Of a stretch of DNA of 64,000 nt, positions 1 to 9,264 are shown piece after piece; within the stretch, counting starts at the first letter, position 1, and every line of letters starts with the position of its first letter. The notes under the pieces are model-generated. The model was not told where the DNA came from and made no database searches. It saw only the letters and a list, made by a program, of their open reading frames with translations. A program made the position numbers and the translations under genes. The stretch is from Alphaproteobacteria bacterium (GTDB lineage Bacteria; Pseudomonadota; Alphaproteobacteria; UBA828), in assembly GCA_022826665.1 (NCBI GenBank), contig JAJDUK010000056.1, forward strand, positions 78,257 through 142,256. Direction: 5' to 3'.

Positions 1-1
1 G

Positions 2-361
2 TTCGTCTTCAGCGCCTTTATCGTGGGTTTCGGCGGCGTACTGCACGCGCATTTCATCGGTGTTCTGTCGTCGAGCTCGTTCTATCTGGACGTCACGTTC
101 ATCACCCTGGCCATGCTGGTGATCGGCGGCATGAACAGCCTGGCCGGCGCGGTGACGGGAACCATCGTGGTGAGCGTGCTCGGCGAGCTTCTGCGCCTGA
201 TCGAAGCCGGTTTCGACATCGGTACGTTGCACCTGGCGGCGCCGCGCGGCTTGCGCGAGGTCGGGCTATCATTCTTGATGCTCATGATTCTGCTGTTTCG
301 CCCGCAAGGACTGACGTCGGGTCGGGAGATCGCATGGCCGCTCGCACCCAAGGCGGGCTGA
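2..361 (+). CDS. Branched-chain amino acid ABC transporter permease, LivM type (C-terminal part)
   Basis: This is the 3' end of a gene that starts left of the window; the reading frame is open from base 2. About 119 residues are visible. The stretch LAMLVIGGMNSLAGAVTG around residues 36-53, followed by hydrophobic segments and the ending LLFRPQGL, is characteristic of the last membrane helices of LivM, the inner-membrane permease subunit of Liv/HAAT-family uptake systems for branched-chain amino acids, amides or urea-like compounds. The next gene, an amidase, begins 10 bases downstream with a strong Shine-Dalgarno, so the two are probably co-transcribed. The transported substrate may therefore be an amide. 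That last point is inference from context. Confidence 0.85.
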   Translation, partial: FVFSAFIVGFGGVLHAHFIGVLSSSSFYLDVTFITLAMLVIGGMNSLAGAVTGTIVVSVLGELLRLIEAGFDIGTLHLAAPRGLREVGLSFLMLMILLFRPQGLTSGREIAWPLAPKAG

Positions 362-371
362 AGGAGGTCAC

Positions 372-1814
372 ATGACGACGAAAGCCAACGAAATCTGCCG
401 GATGGACGCCGTGACCCTGGCGGCGCGGGTGCGGGCCAAGGAGTTATCCGCGATCGAGGTTGCCGACGCGGTGACCGCCCACATGGAGCGGGTGGAGCCC
501 CACGTGCACGCCTTCTGCACGCCCGCGCCGGACTATGCTCGTGAAGCCGCGCGCCAGGTGGATGCCAAGATCGCGGCGGGCGAGGACCCGGGACCGCTCG
601 CGGGCGTGCCGGTCGGCATCAAGGACCTCGTCTGCACCAAGGACCTGCCCACCGTCTCCGGCTCCATCGCCTACAAGGATTTTGTGGCCGAGGAGGACGA
701 CGTGGTGGTCGAACGCCTGCGGGATGCCGGCGCGGTCATCCTGGGCAAGACCAACGTACCGGAGTTCGGCTACAGCGGCGCGAGCCACAACGCCGTGTTC
801 GAGGCGACGCGCAACCCGTGGAACCTGGAGCGCGCGCCCGGCGGCTCCAGCGCGGGCTCCGGTGCCGCGGTGGCGGCTGGCATGGGGCCGCTTGCGGTCG
901 GCAGCGACGGCGGCGGCTCGGTGCGCATTCCGGCGTCTTTCTCCGGGCTGGTGGGGGTCAAGGCGTCGATGGGGCGGGTGCCGCTCTATCCCGGATGCCG
1001 GGACGAGCGCTATCCCGGCGTCTCCAGCTGGGAGGGGATCGAGCACATTGGCCCCTTGTCGCGGACGGTGGCGGACTCGGCGCTCATGCTCTCGGTCATG
1101 GCCGGGCCAGACGATCGCGACCGCCACTCGCTACCCGCCGCGGACTTCGACTGGACGAACGTGGGAGGCGATCTCAAGGGCTGCCGCGTGGCCTACAGCG
1201 CCGACTGGGGCTACGCCGCCGTCGATCCGGAGGTGCGCCAGATCGTGGGCGATGCGGTGAAGGTGTTCGAGAGCGAGCTCGGCTGCACCGTGGAGGAGGC
1301 CGACCCCGGCTGGGACGATCCCTACTTCACCTTCTGGGGTCTGGTGGCGGCGGAGACCGATCTTGCCGGGATGCGACGGCTTGTGGCGGAGCACGGCCCG
1401 CAAATGACGCCCCATCTGGTGGACTTCATCACCCGGCCCTGGACGGCCGAGGACCTGACCAACGCCGTCATTGGGCGCAAGGCGCTGGTCAACAAGATGT
1501 GGCGCTTCATGCGGAACTACGACGTCCTGCTGACGCCGACTCTGGCGTGCCCGCCCTTCGGGCTCTACATGCAGGGGCCGGAGATCATCGAAGGGCGCCT
1601 GGTGGCGCCCTTCGCCTGGCTCGCCTTCACCTTCCCGCTCAACATGACCGGCCAGCCCGCCGCCAGCGTGCCTGCCGGTTGGACGGCGGACGGACTGCCG
1701 GTCGGGTTGCAGATCGTAGGCCGCCACCTCGACGACCCGATGGTGCTGCGCGCGGCGGCGGCCTTCGAGTCCGCTCGTCCCTGGCGCGACCGCTGGCCGG
1801 CCCTGGTTTCGTAA
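372..1814 (+). CDS. Amidase (amidase-signature family)
   Basis: A 480-residue amidase-signature hydrolase that would release ammonia from a carboxamide in the cytoplasm. The Ser-cisSer-Lys triad is complete: Lys84 in GVPVGIKD, Ser159 in APGGSSAGSG and Ser183 in GSDGGGSVRIP. The 24-residue spacing between the two serines is the family's usual spacing. The length fits the family, which includes GatA, AtzF and many amide hydrolases. The start is an ATG preceded by AAGGAGG five bases upstream. The gene follows a LivM-type permease, with a cupin and a hydantoinase on the facing strand, so a role in amide or ureide catabolism is likely. A GatA role is unlikely because gatB and gatC are absent nearby. 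The exact substrate cannot be read from the sequence. Confidence 0.9.
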   Translation: MTTKANEICRMDAVTLAARVRAKELSAIEVADAVTAHMERVEPHVHAFCTPAPDYAREAARQVDAKIAAGEDPGPLAGVPVGIKDLVCTKDLPTVSGSIAYKDFVAEEDDVVVERLRDAGAVILGKTNVPEFGYSGASHNAVFEATRNPWNLERAPGGSSAGSGAAVAAGMGPLAVGSDGGGSVRIPASFSGLVGVKASMGRVPLYPGCRDERYPGVSSWEGIEHIGPLSRTVADSALMLSVMAGPDDRDRHSLPAADFDWTNVGGDLKGCRVAYSADWGYAAVDPEVRQIVGDAVKVFESELGCTVEEADPGWDDPYFTFWGLVAAETDLAGMRRLVAEHGPQMTPHLVDFITRPWTAEDLTNAVIGRKALVNKMWRFMRNYDVLLTPTLACPPFGLYMQGPEIIEGRLVAPFAWLAFTFPLNMTGQPAASVPAGWTADGLPVGLQIVGRHLDDPMVLRAAAAFESARPWRDRWPALVS

Positions 1815-1819
1815 ATCCG

Positions 1820-1840
1820 CGCCGCGGGTGAGCCGCGGCG
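1820..1840. terminator. Stem-loop between convergent genes
   Basis: A perfect 8-bp inverted repeat, CGCCGCGG and CCGCGGCG, with a GTGAG loop lies between the stops of the amidase (plus strand) and the cupin gene (minus strand). No T-tract follows on either strand, so it is not a classical intrinsic terminator. Its place between convergent genes makes a bidirectional transcription-end or mRNA-stabilising role plausible. Confidence 0.45.
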
Positions 1841-1853
1841 TCGGGCGACGGCG

Positions 1854-2393
1854 TTATTCCGCGGCGGCCGGCACCCGCTCGATGCCGTTCTCGGTCAGCT
1901 TGTGGCCGCGGCGCTCGGCTTCCTCCAGCACGTCGTCGCGCCAGGTCACGCGGCCGGGGTCGGTGGCGCCGACGATGACGAAGAGCAGGCCTTCCTCGTC
2001 ACTCACGTTGCGGAAGCCCCGCATCACGTGGGGCGGGCAAGAGGCCACGTCCCACGGGTCGAGGAAGACGCAGCGGGTGTCCTCGTCGTCGCCCCAAAAG
2101 ATCTTCCAGCGGCCCTTGAGCGGCATGAAGACCTCGTTGGTCTCGTGATCGTGGTGCAGCGTGCCCTTGCCGGCTTCGCAGCGCACCACGGCAACGTTGA
2201 AGTCGCGATTGTCGGTGATCGCGGCCTTCTGGGTCGCGTCCTCGCCGACGCCGCGCCCGATGATGTGGAAGATCTCGCGCTCGCAGCCGGGGATCACCGC
2301 GTCCAGCATGGGCAGCGTGCTGCCTTGCAGTTGGTTGAAGCGCGCGACCCGTGTCTTCTCGAACTCGTCCACCGAGATGATGTCGTCACTCAT
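1854..2393 (-). CDS. Cupin-domain protein
   Basis: A 179-residue single-cupin protein. The first cupin motif supplies a probable metal site at His80, His81, His83 and Glu87 (LHHDHETNE), and the second motif carries His122 in PPHVMRGF. Its overall form resembles small cupins of the 3-hydroxyanthranilate dioxygenase or ureidoglycolate-lyase type, but no specific signature settles the reaction. The ATG at 2393 was chosen because it follows a CAGGAGGCAGAG ribosome site and because upstream residues look non-coding. It lies 23 bases downstream of the hydantoinase gene on the same strand, so the two probably form an operon for degrading a cyclic ureide or related compound. Confidence 0.8.
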   Translation of the reverse strand: MSDDIISVDEFEKTRVARFNQLQGSTLPMLDAVIPGCEREIFHIIGRGVGEDATQKAAITDNRDFNVAVVRCEAGKGTLHHDHETNEVFMPLKGRWKIFWGDDEDTRCVFLDPWDVASCPPHVMRGFRNVSDEEGLLFVIVGATDPGRVTWRDDVLEEAERRGHKLTENGIERVPAAAE

Positions 2394-2416
2394 CGCTCTG
2401 CCTCCTGTCGCCTCTC

Positions 2417-4345
<1,929 letters not shown>

Positions 4346-4349
<4 letters not shown>

Positions 4350-4912
4350 AGGTCCACCGGCCGCGGGCCCGAGCGCGGCTGATCGAAGTCGGAATCGTCG
4401 CCCACGTCCGGAAACGAGAGGAGGTGGTCGACGAAGCTGCCCGAGGAAGCCACGCGACGGCTCTCGACCAATGCGACGCCCGCGTCGGACAACGCCCAGA
4501 CCCCGCGCGGCGAATCGTCGCGGAGATATCCTTCTTGAACCAGGTCTTCGCGTGCCGACTTCACGGTACTTCTCCATCTGTCGTCGCCCGCGCTGATTCG
4601 ATCGAAATCGCCGGGCGTCACGTAGCGTTTCACGCGCTCTCTCAGGGCCGGATAAACTTCGCGCCCACTCGCGCTGCCGCCTCGCTCATAGATGACATCC
4701 ATGAGGGGCTCTCTAACGGTCTCCTCCGGTAGCCCCGGTGCATGGTCGCCGGATCGTGGAACGGGGACTGTGGCCGTTGGGGCGTGTGTCTCACGATAGC
4801 GTTCGGCGGCGTCCAGCGCCTTCGCAAGGGCCGAGTCCGCCGAGTCCACGAGCGGCTCCGCCCACGCCTTCAGTCGTTGCATCGATTCGTCAGAAATGCG
4901 GATTGTCGGCAC
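4346..4912 (-). CDS. VapC partner: ribbon-helix-helix plus Mrr-N-like winged-helix protein (probable antitoxin)
   Basis: A 188-residue protein encoded just before the PIN toxin. Residues 1-45 (PTIRISDESMQRLKAW) look like a ribbon-helix-helix DNA-binding arm. Residues about 63-152 closely resemble the Mrr N-terminal winged-helix domain known from restriction proteins, with GGSASGREVYPAL, the RWRSTVKSAREDL helix and the wing RGVWALSDAG. The tail is acidic. I chose the GTG at 4912, supported by GAGGA eight bases upstream. An ATG at 4990 lies upstream of the predicted transcription start and is unlikely. A short VapB-type antitoxin would normally be 70-90 residues, so this is more than twice the usual length. 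Antitoxin function is inferred from position and coupling. Confidence 0.75.
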
Positions 4913-4957
4913 GGCACCATTCCTCGAACGAGATGATGTGAATTTATTTGATAAGTA

Positions 4958-4986
4958 ATAATGTGACAAACAACCCAAAGTGTCAA
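4958..4986 (-). promoter_or_regulatory. Sigma-70-type promoter of the PIN toxin module, with dyad
   Basis: On the minus strand there is a perfect TTGACA (4986-4981), a 17-base spacer and CATTAT (4963-4958). This predicts a transcription start near 4951, upstream of the GTG at 4912. The segment is AT-rich unlike its surroundings. The inverted repeats TGACA/TGTCA (4964-4968 and 4981-4985) and, outside them, AATAA/TTATT overlap the promoter and could be the operator for the ribbon-helix-helix partner protein. Autoregulation is inference. Confidence 0.6.
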
Positions 4987-5047
4987 CCACGTTATTCAGG
5001 AGCCGTCAGCATACTGCGTTAGACGATAAGTAGCGACGCGGGAAGGC

Positions 5048-5953
5048 TCAGCCGCCCTCCAGACACCAGAGCAGGATCGACTTCTGCGCCGGCACGCGGT
5101 TGGCCGCCTCGTCGAACACCACCGATTGCGGGCCGTCGAGCACCGCGTCGGTCACCTCGCAGCCCCGCTTCGCCGGCAGGCAGTGCATGAAGATCGCGTC
5201 GGGCGCCGCCATCGCCATCACCGCCTCGTCCACGCGGTAAGGCTCGAACGACACGTTGCCCTTCCGCGCGGGGTCGTCGTGCAGCGATACCCAGGTGTCG
5301 GTCACCACGCAGTGGGCGCCGGTCACCGCGCCGGCCACGTCGGTGCCGACCTCGACGTCGGCGCCCCGCTCCTTCGCCCAGGCGACGATTTCGGCCGGTG
5401 GCGGGTACGCGGCGGGGCAGGCGAGGCGCAGGCTGAAGCCGCAGTGCGCGGCGGTCTGCACCCAGGTCGCGGCCATGTTGTTGCCGTCGCCGAGCCAGGC
5501 GACGGTGCGGCCCGCGATGGGCCCCCGGTGCTCCTCGTAGGTCATCACGTCGGCGACCAGCTGGCAGGGGTGGCTGCGGTCGGAGAGCGCGTTGATCACC
5601 GGCACGCTCGCGCCGTCGGCGAGCGCCAGCAGGGTCTCATGGGAGCTCGTGCGCAGCGCGATCGCATCGACATAGCGCGATAGCACCCGCGCGGTGTCCT
5701 CGATGGTCTCGCCGCGCCCAAGCTGCATGTCGGACGCCGTCATGGTGATGGTCTTGCCGCCGAGCTCGTCCATGGCGATCTCGAACGAGACCCGCGTGCG
5801 CGTCGACGGGCTCTCGAAGATCGCGGCGAGGGTCTTGCCGGCGAGCGGTGCGGCGCCATTCCGCCCCTTGAGCGTGCGGGCGCGGTCGATGGTCGCGCGC
5901 AGCGTGGCGGCGTCGATCCCGTCGAAGTCGAGAAAGTGGCGCGGCTGGGTCAC
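5048..5953 (-). CDS. argF: Ornithine carbamoyltransferase
   Basis: A 301-residue enzyme that condenses ornithine with carbamoyl phosphate to give citrulline, the sixth step of arginine biosynthesis. The diagnostic motifs are intact: carbamoyl-phosphate binding STRTR at 50-54, HPCQ at 128-131, and the ornithine-side HCLP at 257-260. Length fits anabolic enzymes. The start is a GTG at 5953 that overlaps the argD stop by four bases, so argD and argF are translationally coupled in one operon, a standard alphaproteobacterial arrangement. Asn in the STRTR/HPCQ context and the lack of arcA/arcC neighbours argue against a catabolic arginine-deiminase role. Confidence 0.96.
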   Translation of the reverse strand: MTQPRHFLDFDGIDAATLRATIDRARTLKGRNGAAPLAGKTLAAIFESPSTRTRVSFEIAMDELGGKTITMTASDMQLGRGETIEDTARVLSRYVDAIALRTSSHETLLALADGASVPVINALSDRSHPCQLVADVMTYEEHRGPIAGRTVAWLGDGNNMAATWVQTAAHCGFSLRLACPAAYPPPAEIVAWAKERGADVEVGTDVAGAVTGAHCVVTDTWVSLHDDPARKGNVSFEPYRVDEAVMAMAAPDAIFMHCLPAKRGCEVTDAVLDGPQSVVFDEAANRVPAQKSILLWCLEGG

Positions 5954-7119
5954 GACCCCACCTGGGCCAAGGCCCGCTCCAGCGCGTCGCAGGCCTCGTC
6001 GATCTCGGCCTCGCCGATGTTGAGCGGGGGCAGCATGCGCAGCACGTTGCTGTCCGCCGGCAGCGCCAGCACCTTGTTTTCGCGCAGCGCGCCGAGAAGC
6101 TCCATGTTGGGCACGACGCACTCCAGGCCCAGCATCATGCCGCGTCCGCGCACGCCGGTGTAGACGCTCTTGTTACCGGCAAGCGCGGTCAGCCGCTCTG
6201 CCAGCAGCGCGGCGTTCTTCTGCACGGTGTCGAGGAACCCGTCGGCGAGCACCACGTCGAGCACGGCATTGCCCACCGCGCACGCCATCGGGTTGCCGCC
6301 GAAGGTGGTGCCGTGGCTGCCGGGGACCATCGCCGCCGCGACCTCCTCCCGCGCGAGGCAGGCACCCATCGGGAAGCCGTTCCCCAGCGCCTTGGCGACA
6401 GCCATGATGTCAGGCGCGACACCCGCCCACTCGTGGGCGAAGAGCTTGCCGGTGCGGCCTACGCCGCACTGCACCTCGTCGAAGATGAGCACCAGGCCCG
6501 CTTCGTCCGCGAGTGCGCGCAGCCCCTGCAGGAATTCGTCGGCCGCCGGATGGACGCCGCCCTCGCCCTGGATCGGCTCGACCAGCAACGCCGCGGTCTC
6601 GTCGCCGATTGCGGCACGGGTCGCATCCAGGTCGTTGAGGTCCACCTGGTCGAAGGCATCCACGGCAGGCTCGAATCCCTTGAGGTGCTTGGCCTGCGCG
6701 CCCGCCGCGATGGTCGCGAGCGTCCGCCCGTGGAAGGCGTTGCGGAAGGTGACCACGCGGTAGCGCTCGGGCGCGCCGCGGCTGGTCTGGTAGATGCGCG
6801 CGAGCTTGATCGCGCACTCCATCGCCTCCGCCCCGGAATTGCAGAACAGCACACGGTCGGCGAAGGACGCGGCGGTGAGCCGCTCGGCGAGACGCGCCTG
6901 CGGCGGAATGTGATAGAGGTTGGAGACGTGCCAAAGCTCTTTGGCCTGCCCCTCCAGCGCGGCGACCACATGCGGATGCGCATGGCCGAGGCTGGTCACA
7001 CCGATGCCGCAGCCGAAATCCAGGTAGCGCTCGCCGTCGGCCGTGTAGAGGTACGATCCCTCGCCCCGCTCGAAGGTGAGGTCGAAACGGCCATAGTTGG
7101 CCATCAGTGAGGTGGACAC
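5950..7119 (-). CDS. argD: Acetylornithine/succinyldiaminopimelate aminotransferase
   Basis: A 389-residue class III PLP aminotransferase of arginine (and possibly lysine) biosynthesis. The PLP lysine is Lys243 in VAKALGNGFPMG, the cofactor aspartate lies in LIFDEVQCGVGRTG, and the phosphate-contact region NSGAEAMECAIK is at 94-105. GTG at 7119 is preferred because it follows GGGAGG with good spacing and gives the usual N-terminus; an ATG 15 bases further in is the alternative. The gene is first in the argD-argF operon. The 84-base gap upstream separates it from the ThDP enzyme gene on the same strand. Confidence 0.94.
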   Translation of the reverse strand: MSTSLMANYGRFDLTFERGEGSYLYTADGERYLDFGCGIGVTSLGHAHPHVVAALEGQAKELWHVSNLYHIPPQARLAERLTAASFADRVLFCNSGAEAMECAIKLARIYQTSRGAPERYRVVTFRNAFHGRTLATIAAGAQAKHLKGFEPAVDAFDQVDLNDLDATRAAIGDETAALLVEPIQGEGGVHPAADEFLQGLRALADEAGLVLIFDEVQCGVGRTGKLFAHEWAGVAPDIMAVAKALGNGFPMGACLAREEVAAAMVPGSHGTTFGGNPMACAVGNAVLDVVLADGFLDTVQKNAALLAERLTALAGNKSVYTGVRGRGMMLGLECVVPNMELLGALRENKVLALPADSNVLRMLPPLNIGEAEIDEACDALERALAQVGS

Positions 7120-7203
7120 GGCAGCGCCTCCCAAGATTTGGAAAGCGCGCACTATCCGTTCAGAGGCCCCTCAAGTCAACGCGCTAGCACGCTGAACAAG
7201 GGA

Positions 7204-8871
7204 TCAGATCGGGTATTCGATCTTCCCGAGGCGGGCGGACAGCTTCATGTTCTCGCCGTAGTCAATCGGCACGCCGATCACCGCCGGCCCCGGCTGCCTG
7301 AAGGCCTCCTCCAGCGCGGGCACGAGCTCATCGGCCTTCTCGATGGTGCGCCCCCAGGCGCCGTAGGACTCGGCCCAGAGCTGGAGGTCCGGATTGGTGA
7401 ACGAGAGGTCGAAGTGCCGGCCGTCGAAGGCGTTGCGCTGCTTCCACTCGATCAGCCCGTAGGCGCCGTCCATCCAGATCATGGCGACGACGTTGAGCTT
7501 GCGCCTGACCGCGGTCTCCATGTCCTGCGCGTTCATGAAAAACCCGGCATCGCCGTTGATCGAGAGGATGCGCCGCTCGGGCATGGCGATCTTGGCCCCG
7601 AGGGAACCGGGAAAGGCGAAGCCCATGGTGCAGAAGCCGTTGGAGATGAGGCAGGTGTTCGCCTCGTCGCACTGGTAGTAGCGGGCAATCCACATCTTGT
7701 GCGCGCCCACGTCGGAGAGCAGCACGTCCTCCGGCCCCATGACGTCGCGCACGTCGTAGAGCACCTTCTGCGGTCGCATGGGGAAGTGGCTGCTGCCCCG
7801 CTCGGCGGTGAGATCGTCGTGGATGGTCGTGCGGAGCGCCTGGCGGGCGCCGATATCGAACAGCGGCAAACTCGCGCCGCCGTCGGCGCTGCGCCGCTCG
7901 ATTTCCTCGTTGATCTGCCAGAGCGCATCGGCGATGTCACCGGCGACGTCCACCTCCACCTGGTAATCACCGTCCACTTCGGCCGGCCAGAAGTCGATAT
8001 GGACGATGGTCTTCTCCGCGCCGCGGTTCCAGAATGCCGGCGAATACTCCACCAGGTCGTAGCCGACGGAGACGATCACGTCCGCCTCGCGCAGCGCTGC
8101 GATGATGTGGTCCTTGCCTTGCAGGCCCACGGTGAAGAGGCAGTGCTCGTCGCTCCTCGGCACGGCCCCCTTGCCCATGAAGGTGTTGACCACGCCGATG
8201 CCGGTAAGGTCGGCGAGGCGCCTGAGCTGGGTTGACGCCCGCTTACGGATGGCGCCGTTGCCGGCGAGGATCAGCGGGTTCTTGGCGCCCATGATCGCGT
8301 CCACCGACCGTGCCACCGCCTTGTAATCGGCGCCGGGGCGCCGGGTCTTGATCGGGGCGATCGGCGCGCCGCTTGCCTCGTGCTCCGCGATGTCCTCCGG
8401 CAGCTCGATCAGCACTGCGCCCGGCTTCTCGGCCTCGGCCACCTTGAAGGCCTTGCGCACGATTTCGGGGATGTTGTCCGGCTGGTGCACCGTCTGCGCC
8501 CACTTGGTGATCGGGCGGAACATGGAGACCGAGTCCATGTTCTGGTGGCTCTCCTTGTGGAGGCGCTGGGTGCCGGCCTGGCCGATGAGGCAGACCAGCG
8601 GCGCGCGGTCCATGTTGGCGTCGGCGACGCCGGTGACGAGGTTAGTCGCGCCGGGGCCGAGAGTGCCGAGGCAGACACCGGCCTTCCCGGTGAGCCGGCC
8701 GTAGACGTCCGCCATGAAGGCCGCCGCCTGCTCGTGCCGGCAGAGGACGAAGTCGATGTTGCTGTCCATCAGCGACATCATCACGTCGGCGTTCTCTTCG
8801 CCGGGAATCCCGAAGATGTGGGTCACGCCCTCGGTTTCGAGGCATTTGACCATCAGATCGGACGCTTTCAT
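7204..8871 (-). CDS. ThDP-dependent acetolactate-synthase-like enzyme
   Basis: A 555-residue thiamine-diphosphate enzyme of the acetolactate synthase/pyruvate oxidase group. The pyrimidine domain carries the catalytic Glu47 in CRHEQAAAFMADVYGRLTG, with GIPGEENAD before it and LGPGATNL after it. The diphosphate motif near the C-terminus reads INGDAGFFMNAQDM followed by WMDGAYG, so the canonical GDG...NN is GDA...MD here. No regulatory subunit gene (ilvN) is adjacent. A biosynthetic IlvB role is therefore doubtful, and a catabolic or specialised ThDP lyase or ligase is equally possible. The ATG at 8871 has GGGGGCTCC upstream, only a moderate ribosome site. It sits upstream of argD but with its own 84-base gap. 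Confidence 0.8.
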   Translation of the reverse strand: MKASDLMVKCLETEGVTHIFGIPGEENADVMMSLMDSNIDFVLCRHEQAAAFMADVYGRLTGKAGVCLGTLGPGATNLVTGVADANMDRAPLVCLIGQAGTQRLHKESHQNMDSVSMFRPITKWAQTVHQPDNIPEIVRKAFKVAEAEKPGAVLIELPEDIAEHEASGAPIAPIKTRRPGADYKAVARSVDAIMGAKNPLILAGNGAIRKRASTQLRRLADLTGIGVVNTFMGKGAVPRSDEHCLFTVGLQGKDHIIAALREADVIVSVGYDLVEYSPAFWNRGAEKTIVHIDFWPAEVDGDYQVEVDVAGDIADALWQINEEIERRSADGGASLPLFDIGARQALRTTIHDDLTAERGSSHFPMRPQKVLYDVRDVMGPEDVLLSDVGAHKMWIARYYQCDEANTCLISNGFCTMGFAFPGSLGAKIAMPERRILSINGDAGFFMNAQDMETAVRRKLNVVAMIWMDGAYGLIEWKQRNAFDGRHFDLSFTNPDLQLWAESYGAWGRTIEKADELVPALEEAFRQPGPAVIGVPIDYGENMKLSARLGKIEYPI

Positions 8872-9039
8872 GGAGCCCCCTTCCAGGGCGCGGTCTCGTC
8901 CGCCGCGCCCGGTTGAATGCGCGGCGCACGATGGGACTGCGGCGCGCCCAAGTCAACGCACCCAGAGCGCGGATCACGCCTCTGTTTGAACTGTTGAAGG
9001 ATTGTGCGGGGCTAACGTCCAGCGCGACTCTGGCTTGGC

Positions 9040-9228
9040 CTAATGACGCTTGGCCTTATGAGAAGGTGGAGCGGAGCGCGCTTTGTCCTGCATCGCCTCG
9101 ACGTCGTCTTCGCGCGCCTGCCGCGCGATATCCTCCTCGCTCGTCGCGTCCAGCACCGCGTGATCCACCCGTCCCGGAGGAAGGCTGCGCGGATTGTCCG
9201 GGTCAATCCTGATGCGTGTTCTGCTCAT
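9040..9228 (-). CDS. Small protein resembling the N-terminal leader of XRE-type antitoxins
   Basis: A 62-residue ORF with a strong AGGAGG ribosome site ten bases before its ATG, which is the main reason to believe it is expressed. The segment GRVDHAVLDATSEEDIARQ resembles the leader found before the helix-turn-helix in many HigA-like antitoxins. Here no helix-turn-helix follows; the protein ends in a short basic tail (HKAKRH). No toxin gene is adjacent. It may be a truncated antitoxin remnant or a genuine small protein of this fold. The DNA just beyond, 8872-9039, holds no recognisable gene and serves as the upstream region of the ThDP enzyme. Confidence 0.55.
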   Translation of the reverse strand: MSRTRIRIDPDNPRSLPPGRVDHAVLDATSEEDIARQAREDDVEAMQDKARSAPPSHKAKRH

Positions 9229-9264
9229 ACTCCCGAACCTCCTTCTCTCGTACTGTAACGGCGC

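Noticed and set aside
4913..4990. Upstream ATG at 4990 for the toxin partner
   Set aside because: It would place the start inside the promoter, upstream of the predicted transcription start, and adds an unrelated 26-residue leader.
9033..9057. GCTTGGCCT direct repeat, two copies 16 bases apart
   Set aside because: Short, at the end of a small gene, with no further copies; probably chance.
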